Notes: generated from the sequence alone by a model not told the origin. Positions 35,321-48,089 are shown, numbered from the stretch's first letter. The stretch: 64,000 bases of DNA from Apium graveolens (GCF_009905375.1 NC_133649.1:236682201-236746200); one strand, 5' to 3'. Program-made: numbers and translations.

Positions 35321-36326
35321 ATTATTAAAATTTATAATTGAATCCAGTCTTACTTGCTTAGGGACCGGTTTATCATATACGTAACCCTATAATTGAGTTT
35401 TTCGTATATTACCATTCATGTAAATCCACGCAATCACCGTAACTAATTTCACACCCAATCCCGAACCCGAAGCAATTACGAATCAATTAAAGCTTTAATA
35501 AATATTAATATAATAAATTTGCTTGATATTGGGGGTTTTAGGTTTTAGGTTTTTAAAAATAGTGTTTATATTAGAGAAGCAGAAGCTGTAAGAGAAGTAG
35601 AAAGCAGAAGCTGAGCTGAACAATATGTATGCGTATAAGAAAAGCATAAACGTTATTTCGTCTACCGTTTAAGCGAAAATGCTAATAAATAGCCGTCTTA
35701 ATCTATTTATTATTTATATATTATAAATCTAAATACAAGTAAAATAGTAAACGAACAAGCGTTAAACATTAAACGCCGATTTAAAAGCCGTTTTACTTGT
35801 TAAAATAAATTAAAAACATTACATGAATACCAGTTAAATGAAACACAAAATAGAGTTAGATGCTTAAATACTACATACTATTTCGTTTTAGTTTTATAAT
35901 AAAATTAAAAACAAAACAAAACGCGGAATGAAGCAACGTTTGGGCCTTAAACGCAAGACGAAATCTCATTTTTTTCAAAAGGTTATTTTTATATCATATT
36001 TTTCTTTAATTTATTTTAATCCTCTAACCCTTGTTTTGCACAGTGAAGCCTGTTAAAATGTAAATGTACAAAAACTATTTTGAAACAAGTAAATAGCTTA
36101 GGGAAGTAACATAACTTTCAGCCCTGAGCAATTAAAGCCAATAACAAAACATTAAAAGAAAATGAGCACCACAGTGTTACTTAAATCAAAGTCTACGTAA
36201 TTTTAAAATCTGAAAAAATTATTACATGAAACTTCAAGTTCTTGATATAAAAAAGTCGTGAGCAGTAGCTTGATTAATACAAAACAAACACTTTACTATG
36301 CATTAAGATCTACTTTAAAGTCTACA
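35321..36326. other. Intergenic, possibly the 5' flank of the dead MULE
   Basis: No gene. A purine-rich stretch with repeated AAGCAGAAGCTG (35,575-35,615) and several 'aaacg/cgttt' words are present. AAAACGCGGAATGAAGCAACG (35,912-35,932) resembles 33,618-33,640 in the same orientation. Confidence 0.45.
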
Positions 36327-36456
36327 TCAAACTTCTTTTCCGCTGACAGCCTTTCTGTATTCAGGATTGAGAAATGTATAACGCACTTGATTCTCCTGTT
36401 TAGTCCTTAGACCTACCAAAAAGTGAAAATGTGCATTCATTTCAATTTCATCAACT
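36327..36456 (-). CDS. Terminal exon-like fragment of an unidentified gene
   Basis: On the minus strand an acceptor ...TACATTCAG precedes an open frame of 43 codons to TGA at 36,329-36,327. It encodes VDEIEMNAHFHFLVGLR ... RYTFLNPEYRKAVSGKEV, a composition like an ordinary globular protein and not like the retroelements around. I do not recognise the family. No promoter or start is seen. It could be the last exon of a gene whose upstream part was displaced by the element C insertion at 36,988, or a captured fragment. Confidence 0.4.
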
Positions 36457-36798
36457 CTGAATGTATAATTTTTTAATGAAGATCACAAAGCTAACAGAGG
36501 AAAGACGCATATATGAAATGCACAACTGAGAGGTATGTTATAATAATAATTCATAATTCATCTAAACGATTAGGATACGTATTTTAGTTAAACATATGTT
36601 AATGTTGCTAAAAAATTAAAACAAACATTTTTCCATACACATCTATAACAGTAAAATTGCAAGCGACAATCACTTAGATAATCAATAGCATCAATCTACA
36701 AACCACACAGACTTAAACACTTAAAGTTATGATTACCCTCATTTCTTCGCGCACTTCTACCCATCAGTTCCACAGTTAGGAGGATTACAAGTTCTTTT

Positions 36799-36988
36799 TT
36801 AATGGCATTTTTCGTGAGAAGTGTAGAAAACTTCATACTTCCCAGGACGGTCCTGGGAACTCTGGTCCTGGGAACTCTGGTCATGGGCATTCTGTGAAGA
36901 CACAACATCCGTGCCACCATCATAATCATTAGGATGTGTAGGGGTAACATGCAGACTAAATGATGGAATATAAAGCTCCCTAACTAGT
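36799..36988 (-). pseudogene. Coding-like fragment cut by the element C LTR
   Basis: On the minus strand an open frame leads from the LTR edge (LVRELYIPSFSLHVTPTHPNDYDGG...) through a duplicated SSQDQSSQD segment (an 18-bp repeat in the DNA, CCAGGACCAGAGTTC type) to TAA at 36,801-36,799. It lies 340 bp upstream of the exon-like fragment at 36,456 and on the same strand, so both may belong to one disrupted gene. Unknown family. Confidence 0.4.
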
Positions 36989-37576
36989 TGTTGCTCAATA
37001 AAGTAATTTTTTAAGGGGGTTGGATACAATTACTAAACAAATCGATGTATTATGAAAGTACAATAAGAATAGTTGAATCAAATAACAGTTTATATTGATC
37101 TTTAATAAACTGTTACAGACCTCTCTCAAGAACAATATTCTTAAGAGTTTCTAGGTTATGCGAATACTCGAGTTCATCTCTTAAAAAGTAATAACCTATT
37201 CGATATTTATATAGTACACATCTACAATCAATCCTCTATTAATTACAAGGTATGTTACAGTATAATTCTAACACCTTCTATACATATCTAAATCAAATAA
37301 GATCCTATAAATCAGCACCTTCTGATTTATCTCACAATCATGACTTATCCTCCAAGTCATTATCAATGGATAACCTGTAGCTTCAACGGATATATGATGT
37401 AGCTCCAACGGATATATGATGTAGCTCCAATGGATAATCATTTGTATATATCAACGGATGACTATAGATTGTCAACAAATGATATTGAAGCTTCCAACGG
37501 ATAATCATATCACAACAGTTGATCATATCCTGATTGTTAGACATATCCTGATTCTCGACTTAGCCAATTCTCAACA
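36989..37576 (-). repeat. 3' LTR of element C (minus strand)
   Basis: On the minus strand it runs from TGTTGAGAATTGGC (37,576) to ...TTGAGCAACA (36,989), 588 bp, with ATCCAACCCCCTT near its end as in the other Sirevirus LTRs here. The PPT AAATTGGGGGATAT precedes it at 37,590-37,577. Repeats of 'tccaacggatatatgatgtagc' lie at 37,380-37,440. No PBS follows at 36,988, so it is the 3' LTR. The element body continues upward and, across element D, from 63,763 out of the window. Confidence 0.75.
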
Positions 37577-37646
37577 ATATCCCCCAATTTATTCTTTGCA
37601 GAATAAGCATAGATTCCAATAGAATTTTCTAGTTCCAAAAACCAGA

Positions 37647-37737
37647 TTAACAAAATAAATAGTGTAAAGCATACTTTGTTTTAGACTTTGATCTTAATAT
37701 TTCTTGATAAATTCTGCAGTATCTCTGAACAAAAGCT
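37647..37737 (-). pseudogene. End of env-like ORF of element C (right-hand part of split gene)
   Basis: On the minus strand the frame that arrives from 63,763 continues across the AAGCT target site (37,733-37,737) as AFVQRYCRIYQEIL and stops at TAA 37,649-37,647. Element D splits the two parts. Confidence 0.55.
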
Positions 37738-38746
37738 TGTTAGGTAATGAATAACACACAGGGGGGTGAATGTGTTTTAGTGTTTTTCTGCTTTTCTTGA
37801 AGTGTTAATGGTGATGAACAAAGTAAATTAAAATCTTGTACTAAAATGTGTTAAGACTGAATTTAAACAGATATAAACATTGAAAACAGATCTTTCAAAA
37901 CTTACTTAATTTTATATTAAAAATTAAGAATGTCTTGCTATAAAATTTTTAGGCTCTTTGTTGATAAAGAGCTTAGCTTCTTCCTTGAGATAATTCAAGA
38001 TGTTGATCTAATTTGTTACTCTTAAAACAAAGCATCCAGTGTTTACTTTATAGAATTGTAAACACTGGTTTTTACACAGCATGCAATAACATGTACTAAA
38101 CCCTATTTTTAGATAACCAAATCTTTCGATTTCAGGCTTAGTGTATCTTTGCTAATCTTGTCTTCTTGTGACTTTACTTTTCCAGTTAATCTTGGCCTTT
38201 GATCTTGTACTCTTCGAGCTGCTTTTTGTAGACTTGTCAATCCATCTGATTGGATTGTTTGTTGATTGATAATTTTGAATATTTAACTGGTCTGCACTTT
38301 GTACTTTGAGTTGTACCTCGAGATCTCTAGTTTGGTATATAGAAAACTTGACATCTCGATAAGTATAATGGCTTATCGAGATCTCTCATCACTCTATAGT
38401 TGTTTTGACTTATCGAAGTCTTTGAGTTCTCTATAAGAGAATTTGGCTTGTCGAGATCTCTAAATTTCTGCATGTAGAACTGACTTATCGATATCTCCAA
38501 TCTCCATGTTTTCCATTTGGCTTGTCAATATCTTTGAGTTCTCTAGTGGAGAAATGAATAGTCGATATCTCAGAGATCTCTAGTGATATTTGACTTATCA
38601 ATATCTCTGAGATCTCTAGTGATAATCTGACTTGTCGATATCTCCAATCTTCATGTCTTCAATTTGACTTGTCGATATCTCCGAGACTTCTCTATAAGCT
38701 TTTCTTGACATCTTGATAAGTCATTCTGGAGTTCTCGAATGACTTC

Positions 38747-39533
38747 TATAACGACCCGTATATTTCTGTAATATTTAAATATGTAATTATTGCATAGTTA
38801 ATTAATAAAGAAGTTTATATCACTCATGATCTCTGTGTTTATTTATTATCGTTTATATGTGATTGTGGGATTTTGTAGTGTGATTTATAATTAGCTGGTG
38901 CACAGCGTTATTTTGGTTTCATTTATTTTCTTTTAAAAATGATTTCATGACAATTTTAATTCCAAAATTATTTGGGGTTGTCTCTAAAAATTGTTTTATG
39001 ATTTTATAACCTTGTAAATTATTTTAGGGATTTTACAAAATTTCCAAATCAACATTCTGTTATTTATTTATTCTTCAATGATTTTCTGAATTCATTTAAA
39101 TGGTAAAATCCATATTTAATTCCAGGATTCTTCAAAACTCATGAAACTTATATTTTATTAAGCTCATAATATACTGAGAATTTTAAAATTATTTTGGTAA
39201 TTTTCGGGATTAATTTCACCTGCGCTTTGTTTCGTTTATTGGTTAAAGGCGGGTATAAATCGCGTTTTGAAAAGTGTTTTTAAAATTTTAAAATTTATGT
39301 TTTTATAACTCCGGGATATTTGTAACCTTATAAGACTAATTTTGTAATTTTATGGAATTATTTTGCGTGCCCCTTGGTTCGTTAATTTTAAGTTTCGGGT
39401 TCCAGAACCTATGTAATTGTCCCAACGGTACGTGTTATTTGTCTAACACGTGTCAGGAATTATAGAAACGTGGCATGACAGTAGCATTTTTGGGAGAATT
39501 AACACATCCATTTTCTTCTCCTTTCTCCTGGTC

Positions 39534-39620
<87 letters not shown>

Positions 39621-41727
39621 ATAATCTCGAAATCTCTCTATCTCTTCTCTCTGTGCCTCCTCTTTCCTCTCCCTCTTTCTCTTCTCTCTATTTTCTGATT
39701 TGCTTCCCCCGGTTTCTGGATTTCCGGTGAGTTCCGGTTGGGATTTTTCCGGTGATTCCTTCAATTCCTCCCTGTTTTCAGATTATAAACATGCATACTT
39801 GTATATATATATATATACGGTTATGTGTATGTATGTGCTCGTGTATGTGTGATATGGTGGTGTGTGTGTGTGTTGTGCGTGTACTGTATGTGTAGCCGGT
39901 GTTTTTGGCCGCCGTTGGTTCTGTTTCCGGTTGTGACTGTGGTTGTCCTGTTCCCTTTCCCCATTTCTGCGCGTGAGGCGCGTGTTTAGTATCCTGTTGC
40001 TGTAGTTACTCGGTTTAATTATTTCTGAATTATTATTATTATTATTATTATTACTTTTACAGGAAATTATTTGACTGGATTTTGTGAGATAAAATAATTT
40101 TGTGCGAAAAATTAATTAATCGGTGAAATTTATTAGGACACCCGGATATTTTCGGGCACCAATAAATTTTGCCGCCGCGTGCGATGAATTTTTACGAGCG
40201 CGCGGTGGACGGTGATGACCCTGTTCTGAGTCTTAAATATTTTAATAAATAAAATTTGTATAAATTATATTCAGGACTAAAATTTAGTTATGTGGTGATT
40301 CAAATTGATTTTTGTTGAGGTTGGACGTTGATTGATGTTTCGACGGGTAGACCTATAAACAGAGGAGTCGCTGTCCAATTTTTCTAAAAATTACCTAAAT
40401 TTATAAATCGATTTCATATACCTCGTTTATTATAAATTAAACTCTGATTGCTATGTGCACCACTATTAAGTATATGCTATTGATATTAAGATACTTACGA
40501 GTCGGAAATTATAGCGATGGATAATTATTTAGTGAGGAAAAGTCAAGCATAATCGGATGTCTAACCTAGGATGTTTCGATTTCGTAGGTTCGATTCAAAG
40601 GACCCGGTAGTTCAAGTCAATTAGAGTTAAGCCAAAGTTAATACAAAGCTTCACAAGGCAAGTACCCCTGAACTAATCTTTTACAGTTCAGTATATATGA
40701 ATAGTTGTTTATTTAAAATACGTACTGGAACAGAACGGTTTAAGTTACGTATTCCCCGTATTTAAATATGTTTTATTAACTGATGTTTTGGGGAAAAAGT
40801 AACTTCTGAAAATGCCTATCTCTAGATTGTGATTAAATTAAAAAGAAATTTTTAGAATGTGTGTTGTAATGGTTTAAAAAGAGATAGGTGTAAATGGATT
40901 TGGAAACTGGATAAAAATAAATCAGATATTGGATGGTCAGTTAGCGTAAGAGGTCCGTTATTAGGTAACGGCCCAGCATGGTTGCGTAAGAGGCTAAGTC
41001 GGATGCGCGCACTGGTAGTCCGCTTAGTCCAGCATGACAGAGACCTAGCTAGTCTCTGAGTTCCAGAACGAAATTGGTGGTGGGATAGACTGATCAGCTG
41101 TCCCTAGAATTCATCCTCTTTTATATATCTGATAAAGTTGGAATAGTTTTAGTCCCCGTAACGGGACCGGTGAATTATTGGTCCAGCAATGGACAGTGAT
41201 TTTGGAAAGGAAATAGCATGCTAAAATTGAACTCTGGTATTTTTACAAAGCACACTACCGATGACGTTATTTTGCAAAGCATGCTAGTTTTGATATCCAG
41301 TTTATACCTGTTTTACAGATTTAGTATATATCAGTTTAATATCTGTTCCTGTATTGTTTTATACAATTTGTACTGGTTATTCGTATAGAGGTACTGTTGA
41401 GCAATAGATTGCTCACCCTTGCAGCTTGTTTGTATTTATTTATTGCAGATGTCTAGAAGACCAGGTCAGCGTAGAGTGTCAGCCTCCGGTCCCGGCTCCT
41501 CTGAGGTAGTTTGTATCAAGCCCTGAGGTCTAATGAGTTGCTGTAATAAGTGAGAGTGTATGGTTTGGAATAAGTTAGTGTGTGTGTTATAACCTAAATA
41601 ATACTTGAACCTGTTTCGGCTCCTTGTTGGAGTCGTGTATTATAATAAAGTTTATTTAGCAGTTTTGTTATAATTTATCATATTTTTGGTGACGTCAGCC
41701 CCTGACCCCAGGGTTGAGGCCATCACA
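38747..41727. mobile_element. Solo LTR, 2.98 kb, inside the 3' LTR of element D
   Basis: Starts TATAACGACCCG (TG mutated to TA) and ends GGCCATCACA. Flanked by ACTTC (38,742-38,746 and 41,728-41,732), and the D LTR resumes exactly at 'tctctataacac'. No internal coding, PBS or PPT. It has a 78-bp (TC)n run at 39,538-39,616, GC-rich stretches (39,880-40,000, 40,165-40,215) and GGTTGCGTAAGAGG near 40,980, a word shared with the solo LTR at 10,902. A large Ty3/gypsy-type LTR is likely but unproven. Confidence 0.82.
39538..39616. repeat. (TC)n microsatellite
   Basis: About 39 uninterrupted TC dinucleotides lie inside the solo LTR and are followed by more pyrimidine-rich sequence. The Leu/Ser and Glu/Arg reading frames across it are repeat artefacts. 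Confidence 0.95.
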
Positions 41728-42031
41728 ACTTCTCTATAACACTTAATCTGTGACTTGTAGACTTCTTGACTTAGAATGTTTTTCACTAAACAGATTTATT
41801 CAACTCCAAATTTCTTCATACTTTCTCTGAGGCATGATCTTCATGATCTTCTTACAGAGCTTATTTTTAGGCTTGAAACTGTTTACAAAAAAATACTTCA
41901 GTCTAGTCTATTTACATTTTTATAGACTTAAATGTTATAATACAAAATGCAAATTTAGATTTCAATACAACTTACTTAGGGTTGTCAATTTGACTTAGTC
42001 TTGTTAGTGTACAGGCATGTCTTGCACAACA

Positions 42032-42190
42032 ATCTCCCCCAATTTGTGAGAAGATTGTTTATCACAAATTCATGTCTGTTAACAAGACTAACCACAATCT
42101 ACAATGGAAAATTAGACTAATACATAAAAATTGACACAAATACAACATTAATACATTTAGGTGATTTCATGAGTTAAACAGACACATATA
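42032..42190 (-). other. Polypurine tract and 3' untranslated stretch of element D
   Basis: On the minus strand AAATTGGGGGAGAT (42,045-42,032) touches the LTR start. The 145 bp above it are AT-rich and non-coding. Confidence 0.75.
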
Positions 42191-45037
42191 TCAGAAAAAC
42201 ACTGTATCTCCTATTTCTTCTCTAATGAGGTCCTTTAAATATACAAGAATTTCAAGTTCCTCTACTATTGGTGTCCCTCTTAGAGCTTCTACAAGTTTGA
42301 GTCTGTCAGGCTTTGGATAACCACTCAGCAAATCAATCCTAAACTTTGAAAATGTGCCAGCTTTGACATTTAGAAATCTTCCATCCTTGGAAATTCTGCT
42401 CATCCCTTTTACCTTGAGTTCTTCTGATCTCTTAATGTACATCTTCATTTCCTCATCATACTTCCTCTTCCTCTCCTCATATTCAGACTTGTTTCTTGCT
42501 CTCCTTTCCTCCCTTACAATCAGCCATTCAGCTAAAATAGATCTCCATGCCCTGGTTGCAGTGTCCTTGTCCTTTAATAGGCTTATCGATCTTTTGATTT
42601 TTGTGGGTGAAAATGTATCCATTAAGTTGCAGCCAAGAAATGTGAAATACCCATCCTCATAGTAGATTCTTACTTCCCTTAGTGTTACAACCCAAACTTT
42701 GAGTATTTCCTCAGCTAGTTGTTGAAAGTAGTCTTCATTTGAGTTGCACCAGTTTAGAGGTAGAAAATCACTTTGCTTGAAACAATTCCATATGGCCCTC
42801 TCAGTAACTTGAACTTTATTAGGTTTCTTCCCAACAAACTTGTAATGAACTTTAAGTGATGGCTTGATAAAAGGTAGGTTTGTGATTTTCTTGAGAAATG
42901 TTTAGCTTGAGGTGATTGGTATTTTCAGAAAAGAGTTAGCATTCTGTCTGTACGAATATTTAGGCTTAGAGGTTTGAGGTGGTTTGGTGATTGAGTTTGT
43001 TTGCATAGAGGGTTGAGCTTGGTTAATTTGGATTTTTAGGCTTTGTTGGTGTGGTCCTGAACTGTCTTCATTCTTCTTTTTCCTTCTCTCCTCACCTCTC
43101 TTTTTCTCCTTCTTCTTCTTATCTTTGCTTCCAGCTGCCTTAGAGGATTGACTTGAATTTAATCCAGAAGGATTTTGATCATCTTTTTTCTGCTCATCAT
43201 CATCCAAGTGATCCTTATTGATTTGAGTTTTAGGCATGTTGGCTTCATAATTTCTTAGATATCTCCCCAACAGCTTAATCATTTCTTCATCTTCAACATT
43301 CTTATTTTGATTGACTTTCAAATCAGTCTCCAGAATCATGATTAGCTTTTTGTTGGCCATGACACATTACTTAGGGATCTGAAAGTGTTTGCAATGATTG
43401 GTGGTAGGACAGATGTATGCCACTCCCTTGCTTGGTTGTAAATATACTTCAGGAAAAACAGCCACTTGAGCATTTTTTAATTCAGTTAGCAACAGAGTGT
43501 CTTCAGAAATCACTCTTTTGACTTTGTTTATCAGAATGTCCAACTCAGATGCCCTTCAAGAGATAAGATAGTTAGGGACACCTAAATACACATGTCTACC
43601 CTTGAGTCATTTATGTTGATCATAATTCTTTTCTCCTGAAAGTTATCCTTTATCACTAGGATCACCCTTATAGAGTTTATTGTCATGTCCAAGGCCTTCT
43701 TGTAAGTTAAGAAATTGTTATTTAGAGAAGCCCTGAGAGCCTTGAGCAATTCATCAAATTCCCTGCTCAGACTAGGTCCCTCAGCTGCTCTGATAAGCCT
43801 CTTCATTCCAATATCAACTTCTTGAGTTTTTCTCTTGTCAGCAGCTTAGACAATTTGAGTAGATACTCTTAATAGCCTAGCCTCTATCTCCTCTTAGTCT
43901 TGTTGGAAGGCATGAGAAGATGAATAAGAATTTCAGGCCTCACAACTTCTGAAAGTGCAGGCAGATGTATGTTAAGCTTGCCCATGATAGCTCCCAAAGC
44001 CACAACATTTTGCATTTGTAAGTGCTTGTTGGAGTCCACCAAGGTTTGAATATCTGTCTGTTGACTTTGCACCAATGAGGTGAGAGCATGCACTTGAGCT
44101 GTGAGTGAGTTATTGGAAGACTGCAACTTTGAGACTTGTTGTTGAAGATCCTGAATTTGTAGATGTTGAGGCAGGTTGATGAGAGCTTGATGAAGTAGAA
44201 GGTCCAAATGTGTCTTCCACAGCCTATTTGATGCCCTCCATTAGCAGTGTAGAATGTTCATATATGCTTTGGTGAAGCTGGTTCAACTTTAGTTTTGTGT
44301 CATTTGAACTTGTTATTTGTTGTTGAATTACTTCATGAAGAGCAATCAAAGATTGTCTGAGATTTTTGACATCTTTTTCCATAGTAGTCAGATCTAGCCT
44401 TGCCATTTTGTCAGCAAAATGTTTAAACTTTGAAGTGAACTTGACTTGAGAAGGTATAATCTCATCCATCTTTTCATTTACCAGTTTCCTTACCCTGTCT
44501 TCATGACCAATCAACTTGAGTTCTAGAGCTCTTCTAAAGAGATGGAAAGCTTTGAGTTGAAATTTGGGAACTTCATTGATTGCATCATAAACTTCAGTAG
44601 GAGTTAAGGCTTTAGCATTACTTCCCAAAATAGTTAGATAATCTTCCCTGAATTTAGCTAAAACACCCTCCATCTCCAGATTGTAGTCCTTGTTCAGCCA
44701 AGCATCACAGTTGCGATCCTATTCAGCTTCATTAATAATTTTATCTTGTTGCTCTTGGACATCTGTTTGATATGAGAGCATTATGGCTTGGTAATCCTGG
44801 TTAAACATATCTGAGGTTAGCAGTTGTTGAGAGATTTGAGTAAGTCCAGACAACTGATCCACTAGAAGATCATCCACAGTTATTGGTTGAGCTTCAGCTG
44901 TATGCAACCATTGGGAGATGAGGTGTGGTTTTTGAGATTGAGAGGTTGAGAGTTGAAGTGTAAGGTCAGAACCACCTATGAAAGGAGTCACAGTTTGACT
45001 CACAGATTGCTCTGTGGTTATGACAGTATGTTGTTCC
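42191..45037 (-). pseudogene. Env-like region of element D, C-terminal half
   Basis: Readable minus-strand blocks in order: 45,003-44,719 (Gln/Ser-rich), 44,673-44,224 (KFREDYLTILGSNAKALTP ..., long charged helix), 44,207-43,884 (Leu/Gln heptad pattern, coiled coil), 43,806-43,582, 43,360-42,902 (KKKEKKRGEERRKKK tract), and a final block from about 42,890 to 42,191 matching the ORF at 2-652 almost residue for residue (REVRIYYEDG, RSEELKVKGMSRISKDG, GTPIVEELEIL). Single-base losses and stops separate them. The final block is conserved between A and D, whereas the linker blocks are not. Function unknown. Confidence 0.7.
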
Positions 45038-45246
45038 TGTTATTCCCTAACAATATAACAAGAATTACAAAAGGGGGTTGAATGTAATTCTGGCTACTTT
45101 TTCAAATTTAACTAAAGTTCTAACTTGATAACTATAACAGTGTTTGATTAGCAATGATGCGGAATAAAAGAGTGATAGAAATCAAAGCACTAAGTAATAA
45201 AAACACAAGCTTTTAAAACTTTCTGGTGGATTTGAAAGTATCCACC

Positions 45247-45280
<34 letters not shown>

Positions 45281-46080
45281 AATGAGAACTCTGTGAAACT
45301 TTGAATAGCTCACAGCTGTTTACAAGTCTGAACAAATAAACTACAGAGAAATTCTTACAGAATATAGCTTGATTTGTTTCTCTGAAAATAGGATTGCTTA
45401 GTTAATTTTTCTACTTACTACACTTGGTTTATATATCACCAAGTTTACATGATAATAAGACAAGATAATAAAATAAAATATATCTAGTCTAACTCCATGC
45501 TACTTCACTACTCTATTCCAACATCTTTGAATATCTTCACAATTGCATGAAAATGGTAATTCTTCTTTGTTCTCAAATTCCTTCTTAACAGGCTGCCACA
45601 TTCCTTTTGCAAACACCCAACGCATGTGACTGTGTTGTCACTATCAACATCTATTTAAATTTGATCATCCGTCAGGACTATGCTTGTCATCCGTCGGGAG
45701 CTTTGTTGATCATCCGTCGGGAGTCTTTGTGAACTATCCGTCCGGAGCCTTTATGTCACTTGACTCCATTTCATTTATACAGAATTACAAGACATCTTAT
45801 ATTTAATATTAGTCACCCTATTCTGTATATCCATTAGAAGTCAACATGACTCATATACTCCTACATAATCTACACAATGTTGCTTGCAGAAATGTGCTAC
45901 AATTCTTATTTGTTACATATGCTACTCACTCGATGGATGTCAGTTTGTCATCCGTCGGGACTATAAAGTTCATCCGTCGGGACCATATTTGATGATCCGT
46001 CGAGTCCTACAAATTCACTAAGTTGAATCTACTAAGGTGTTTTGTTAACTTATCATCAAGTTCACAACATATTCCTAACA
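45038..46080 (-). mobile_element. Solo LTR, 1.04 kb, in the env-like region of D
   Basis: Minus-strand ends TGTTAGGAATATG ... GGGAATAACA. Flanking repeat GTTCC (45,033-45,037 and 46,081-46,085). CAACCCCCTTTTG near the 3' end marks it as a Sirevirus-type LTR. It holds (AT)n at 45,248-45,278 and repeated CATCCGTCGGGA at 45,665-45,720 and 45,950-46,000. No internal part remains. Confidence 0.85.
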
Positions 46081-47983
46081 GTTCCTCACAAGTTGTGGGA
46101 ACCTCCATTTGAATTGGAGGGGATTTGACTATGCTACTGTCATTTACAACAGCCTCAAAACCTTGTGTGTCTTGCACCACACTGTCACTTAAATGTGTTA
46201 TTCTTGCCTCCTCTATGATAGGTCATTGGCAATTGTACTCACATCTTCAATTGTTAGAGCAATTTCAGCAAGGGTTTTGAGGGGAGTTGTTCCTGAAACA
46301 GAAACCTCCAATTGAATTGGAGAGGATTTAGATAGCTCCCCCTCAGGAGTACTACCCTCAAACCTAACAGCCTATGAAGGCTGATTTGCACATTGCATTT
46401 GTGATCTCTATGGGGTCTTCAGTAAAAACTGATGAATCCCCTGTGGTTTTGATGGTATCATCAAGGTCTTCCCCAGCTAGTAGCCTCTCACCATCTAAAT
46501 GAGGTGTCTGGGTGGTGAGCAAGGTTTCTTGAACCAAGCCACATGAATGGGGTTGTACTTGAGAATTAGATTCAAGCATATTATGAGAAGAAGAAATTTG
46601 TGAGATAAGTAGAGTTTGATCATGAGTGAGTGTTGGCAGCTCCCTTTGAGTGAATGAGGGAGCTTCAAAAAATATGTTCTCACTGTGTGTGCCATCCTTA
46701 TTTCTTCCTTGATACACTAGAATTTGATCTAGTGCAGGTGCAGACTTATTATAAGATGCATTAGGGAGAATGCTCTTTTTAATAGAAACACCCTTTTGAG
46801 AGGATGTCTCTGGAATCTGTTTTGACCCCATTTGTACAACTGCATCCTTTTGGGAGGATACAGAGGTGGCTTGAGTGGCCAACTCAGTTTGCTTAGCCTT
46901 CTTTATTTTTCTGACCAAGGGTGACTCAGGTTGTATTTGTACCTCACTACTCTCATTCGTTACAGTAAGGGTTATCTCCTTTCTCTTCTTTTTACTCACT
47001 TCACCCTTTTGAGAAGATGAAGTGGTTAGTTTCCTAGCTGCTATTGGTTTTGAAGAAGTGGTCTCAGCTTGGAAAGGCCCCTGTTGGTTTTTTTGTATTT
47101 GAATTTCTACAAGTTCAGGGACCATAGCTGTACTAGATTGTACATTTGATCTCATGTCAGGCATAGGGTAAGGGTAAGTCATAAACCTCTCCATCATAAA
47201 TGGATTGATTTTCAGACTCACATTTACCTTGTTCTTTGTAGTAAGTGAACCAAATATAATTTTGGACACTTGCTTACAATTGCCTATTTTAGTGCTGTTT
47301 ATACCATTCAACAAATGTATGTCTGATACTTTATGATTTAAAGTAGACTTAATAAATCTAGGAAAGAAAATTTCCTTATCTCTAGCAGATTGGGGCATAG
47401 TTAGCCTAGTGGCAAGTTCTTCCAGGATCAATAGATGAACATTCAAGTGTCTGTTGTGGGCTATTAAGAACACCAGCTTCTGCATCACACTTGAGATATT
47501 GTCATATCCTGTCTTCCTGCATTTGAATGCCCTTACTATAGAATCAAACACAAAGGACCATTCCTTCCTTAGGTTTGTTCTATTCAAGCTTGCCAGGTTG
47601 ATTCTTCCACCATAGTTGATGAAATCCATGAACTCAGCTCGCTCATCCTGTGTTGGCATCTCCACTAGATTTGCAGTTGGAAAACCCAAAGCTGCATTCA
47701 CTTCTTGCTCATTGAACTTTATCTGTTGGCCTCCAATTGTGCATGTTACCACCAAGGACATAGAGTTGTCATTCTTAACATTTCTCACCACAACTGTTGT
47801 CCAAAATTAATGCAGAACATCCAAGTACAGGACTGGGTTAACAGTTAAAGCACCTGCAAGATAGGATTCAGACAAAAATTTCACAAACCCCTTGAAATTG
47901 TCAGAGGCTTGATTAACATCAGTGAAAGAAAGATAGTTGCTTCCTTTATTTGGGATTACAGCTTTAACAATATTGAGTGCCAA
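46081..47983 (-). pseudogene. Env-like ORF of element D, N-terminal half
   Basis: The frame begins at TTG 47,983-47,981 (LALNIVKAVIP), where the related element 1 has ATG (MAPKD). The start is therefore probably a mutated ATG. A TAA at 47,809-47,807 interrupts, then the frame is open from 47,791 to 46,364: LRKEWSFVFDSIVRAF with SSVMQKLVFLIAHN, shared with 9911-10,600, then a Ser/Thr/Gln-rich, Lys-rich linker. The sequence decays between 46,364 and the solo LTR. It sits about 120 bp downstream of a TATA-like element, see the promoter entry. Confidence 0.7.
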
Positions 47984-48089
47984 TGTTATTGAGTAATAGT
48001 GAATGGGTAAGAAAAATTAGTGAGAAAGAGTTTGAAATGAGAGAGAAATCAGTTTTGAATTGAAAAAGCTAGGTCACTTAGAGTTCTCG

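Larger units (their letters stand above)
37738..42031 (-). repeat. 3' LTR of element D, split by a solo LTR
   Basis: Outside the 2981-bp insert the LTR is 1308 bp, the same length class as the 1311-bp 5' LTR, and lines up with it throughout. About ten copies of CTTRTCGATATCTC or CTTATCGAGATCTC lie at 38,350-38,700. The minus-strand start is TGTTGTGCAAGAC at 42,031. Confidence 0.9.

Noticed and set aside
39450..39764. Leu-Ser and Arg-Glu repeat proteins
   Set aside because: Translation of the (TC)n microsatellite in two frames.
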